Source: an uncultured bacterium
GTDB taxonomy: Bacteria; Bacillota; Clostridia; Oscillospirales; Acutalibacteraceae
Assembly (NCBI GenBank): GCA_905215105.1
Contig: CAJMOI010000003.1
Location: 1-42,708, forward strand
Reading direction: 5' to 3'
DNA length: 42,708 nucleotides
Shown: piece by piece, positions 40,968 to 42,708 of the stretch
How the letters are laid out: each line of letters begins with the position of its first letter
Numbering within the stretch: the first letter of the stretch is position 1
The notes under the pieces: model-generated
Seen by the model: only the letters and a program-made list of their open reading frames with translations
Told to the model about the DNA's origin: nothing
Database searches by the model: none
Translations under genes and position numbers: made by a program

Positions 40968-41330
40968 CTACAAAACCACCGAATTCCCCTGCACCGGCAG
41001 TTGCTCCCGCCGGTACCAGGCGGCAAAAGCGGAAAACACCGCATTATACAGCTGGGCGCTGTTCTGATACCGGGTGAATTCCCCGTTGTGGAAATCAATC
41101 TGTGCCGACAGATAGGCCTCATACAGCCCCTCATAGGGAGCCGGCGCCAGCAGCACCGTCTCCCCCGGGGTTTCCTCATCATAGCCGGAAAAGGTTCCCG
41201 GCTCCACATAGTCCAGAATTTCCCGCTGCACCAGCCCGTCCGCGTCGGACAGCCAGCGGATTTTCTCGCTGCGGCTGTACTGGTTGGGTTTTGCCCGGTC
41301 ACACACCGCCAGCGCTTCGTCCAGCGTCAT
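40968..41330 (-). CDS. Small phage protein, possible head-tail connector
   Basis: This 120-residue helical protein starts MTLDEALAVCDRAKPNQYSRSEKIRWLSDADG and contains AYLSAQIDFHNGEFTRYQNSAQLYNAVFSAFAAWYRR. Its length, acidity and place directly after the capsid genes are those of phage head-tail connector proteins, but no signature confirms it. GGGAGG precedes the ATG. Its stop codon is 57 bp before the next gene's start. Confidence 0.55.
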   Translation of the reverse strand: MTLDEALAVCDRAKPNQYSRSEKIRWLSDADGLVQREILDYVEPGTFSGYDEETPGETVLLAPAPYEGLYEAYLSAQIDFHNGEFTRYQNSAQLYNAVFSAFAAWYRREQLPVQGNSVVL

Positions 41331-41344
41331 GACAACCCCTCCCG

Positions 41345-41581
41345 TTACAGCGCCGCGATTTTCTGTTCATAGCGGGCCTGGGTCTGGGCCATCAGCTGCT
41401 GGGTCTTTTCATCCTGCTCCGCAGAGTGACCCAGCACCTCGGCGATATAGTCGGGCACTTCCACCTCTACGCCCCGCTGAATCAGATAGCTCTCCCCGTT
41501 GACAGCAACAAACACGTCGTCACGGTATTCGCCGTAATCCTTGAACAGCTTGATTTTCACAGTCTTTTTCTTCTCTGCCAT
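41345..41581 (-). CDS. Small phage protein of unknown function
   Basis: This 78-residue protein begins AEKKKTVKIKLFKDYGEYRDDVFVAVNGESYLIQRGVEVEVPDY and ends in a helix rich in Gln and Glu. I know similar small proteins next to N4-gp56-type capsid genes in clostridial prophages, but no function is established. The ATG at 41581 was preferred over a GTG four codons upstream because AAAGGTGGGGG lies before it. It is 17 bp downstream of the capsid gene. Confidence 0.6.
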   Translation of the reverse strand: MAEKKKTVKIKLFKDYGEYRDDVFVAVNGESYLIQRGVEVEVPDYIAEVLGHSAEQDEKTQQLMAQTQARYEQKIAAL

Positions 41582-41598
41582 GGAAACCCCCACCTTTC

Positions 41599-42591
41599 TC
41601 AGTTGGCTTCCGCCGTTGCGGAATAAGCGGAACAGGACTCAATCCGCACCATATATTCCTCCACCAGACGCTTGGCGGCGCGGGTGGCTTTCCAGCCGCA
41701 GGAGGAGCGCTGGTTCAGGGGGTCTTCGCCATAGCCCAGCTGCTTCACAATGTGCTGCAAACCGCCGCCGGTGACTTCCGTCACGCCATAGGCGCTGGCG
41801 CCCAGCACCAGCGTGGAAAACACCGCCAGCCCCTCGGGACAGCCGTCGCCCTTCCAGATTTTCGCCTCGGTGGACTTGACGAAACGCACGTTGCCGATTT
41901 TTCCGATTTCCCCGGCATAGATATTGTCCGGGCTGGCATACTTGTGGGCGTCCATCCATTCGGGGCAGCGCATCAGGTCATAGGCGGCATAGGGGTGGAT
42001 AATGGCCACATAGCTGTCGTCAATAGGCGCAGCGTTCATGGCTTCCAGCGTAGCGGCTGCCCGGAAAATCAGATCCACAGTCAGGCGGGCAGTGCCGTCC
42101 AGCTCGGTGCGGGATTTCACCTCGGTTTCCTGTCCTTCAGCGGAAACCCTGGGGGCATAAATCACATTGGTGCCGCCGCTGAGCACCTCCCGGGTCAGGG
42201 TGTCCAACGTTCTGCCGGCCTGTGCGCCCAGCAGCTTGGTACACTGAACCACGTTGTTGTCAATGGCGGTCAGCTGCAGCAGGTCGGACAGCTGGATATA
42301 ATCTCCGTACTGCTTCACCTCGGCGGTGACGGCGGTGACGTTCAGGCTGTTGCCGTCGGGGGTCACGCCTTCGGTCAGGGGCTCCAGCGCCTTGGCCAGA
42401 GGGCTGTACTTTCGGAATTCAATGACCTTGCCGCCGTTCTGGGGAATGGGGTATTTGTCGCCGAACTGGTCGTGTACCAGCCTCGGCTCCGCCAGATCGA
42501 TGAGACGGGTCTCATAATAGGTCTTCATCTCGTCGGAAAGGTCGCCGGTGGTCTGCACCGCGAACAGCTGCAAATTCAGTTTCTGGTTCAT
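41599..42591 (-). CDS. N4-gp56 family major capsid protein
   Basis: This 330-residue protein is the main building block of a phage head. The opening MNQKLNLQLFA, followed by the LSDEMKTYYETRLIDLAEP stretch, GGKVIEFRKYSPL, AEVKQYGDYIQLSDLL and the HPYAAYDLM segment, is what I associate with N4-gp56-type capsid proteins of Firmicute prophages, which adopt an HK97-like fold. AGGAG precedes the ATG. It is the first gene of the module in this window; portal and terminase genes would be expected further right. The dispersed repeat end at 42626 begins 35 bp upstream. Confidence 0.88.
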   Translation of the reverse strand: MNQKLNLQLFAVQTTGDLSDEMKTYYETRLIDLAEPRLVHDQFGDKYPIPQNGGKVIEFRKYSPLAKALEPLTEGVTPDGNSLNVTAVTAEVKQYGDYIQLSDLLQLTAIDNNVVQCTKLLGAQAGRTLDTLTREVLSGGTNVIYAPRVSAEGQETEVKSRTELDGTARLTVDLIFRAAATLEAMNAAPIDDSYVAIIHPYAAYDLMRCPEWMDAHKYASPDNIYAGEIGKIGNVRFVKSTEAKIWKGDGCPEGLAVFSTLVLGASAYGVTEVTGGGLQHIVKQLGYGEDPLNQRSSCGWKATRAAKRLVEEYMVRIESCSAYSATAEAN

Positions 42592-42625
42592 ACAATCACG
42601 CTCCTGTCATCAAAAAGTAGGTTGT

Positions 42626-42708
42626 CCAGGGCGTTTCTGAAAACAACGAAATGGACGAATTTTTCGCAAGCAACAGACAGATACAAGGCAAAAAACGCAG
42701 GAATCCTT
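42626..42708 (+). repeat. Dispersed repeat copy, right window edge
   Basis: CCAGGGCGTTTCTGA (42626-42640) is identical to 4109-4123, and the rest aligns with the reverse complement of 1-80 up to GGAATCC. It continues to the window edge. Confidence 0.55.

Overview
The window looks like a chromosomal segment of a GC-rich, low-oxygen gut Firmicute of the order Eubacteriales, most likely Oscillospiraceae/Ruminococcaceae. The reasons are strong AGGAGG-type ribosome sites, GTG starts, PTS sugar uptake, a dlt-type operon, an LCP protein, a VanS-like kinase, and dispersed palindromic repeats of a kind I associate with this group. The assignment is by family resemblance; there is no 16S gene in the window.

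Layout. 1-4250: a repeat end, a secreted HtrA-type protease, and a left-handed beta-helix protein followed by galT. 4259-10836: a divergent Nudix hydrolase and a five-gene dlt-like operon (ligase, PLP decarboxylase, carrier protein, MBOAT acyltransferase, SGNH protein). 10989-13500: a purine permease with a structured leader, a small ribbon-helix-helix protein and an AT-rich SLOG-family gene. 13651-20464: a PTS block of HPr-like protein, IIA-Glc and EI, then phosphotrehalase, trehalose EIIBC and TreR, with two palindromic TreR-type operators around a near-perfect promoter. 20752-25239: LCP wall-polymer ligase, SGNH esterase, amidohydrolase, a small broken membrane gene and a ClC channel. 25542-29745: an ABC-2 exporter and a two-component system. 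29854-30534: a solitary 5S rRNA gene and a tandemly duplicated tRNA-Pro locus with one decayed copy. 30697-38306: a lipoprotein, a deformylase-like protein, an SDR, a DUF2200 protein, a small HTH protein, a class-38 alpha-mannosidase, a phosphoribosyltransferase-like protein and a GNAT. 38427-42591: a phage structural module headed by an N4-gp56-type major capsid protein. 42626-42708: another end of the dispersed repeat.

How it fits together. The main regulatory result is a shared response-regulator box. Two direct CTTAAG-type hexamers with a 10-bp period lie exactly 38 bp upstream of the -10 element both at the dlt-like operon (5031-5084) and at the two-component system's own promoter (27338-27394). 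This predicts that the sensor pair near the ABC exporter also controls the surface-modifying operon, as envelope-stress systems do in other Firmicutes. The dlt-like operon is itself unusual. It carries a PLP decarboxylase resembling those that act on carrier-bound amino acids, and its ligase has Ser where DltA proteins normally have a conserved Cys in the D-Ala pocket. It may therefore load and modify something other than D-alanine. The trehalose genes and the general PTS genes form a second module, possibly linked by a degenerate TreR-like site in the ptsI promoter.
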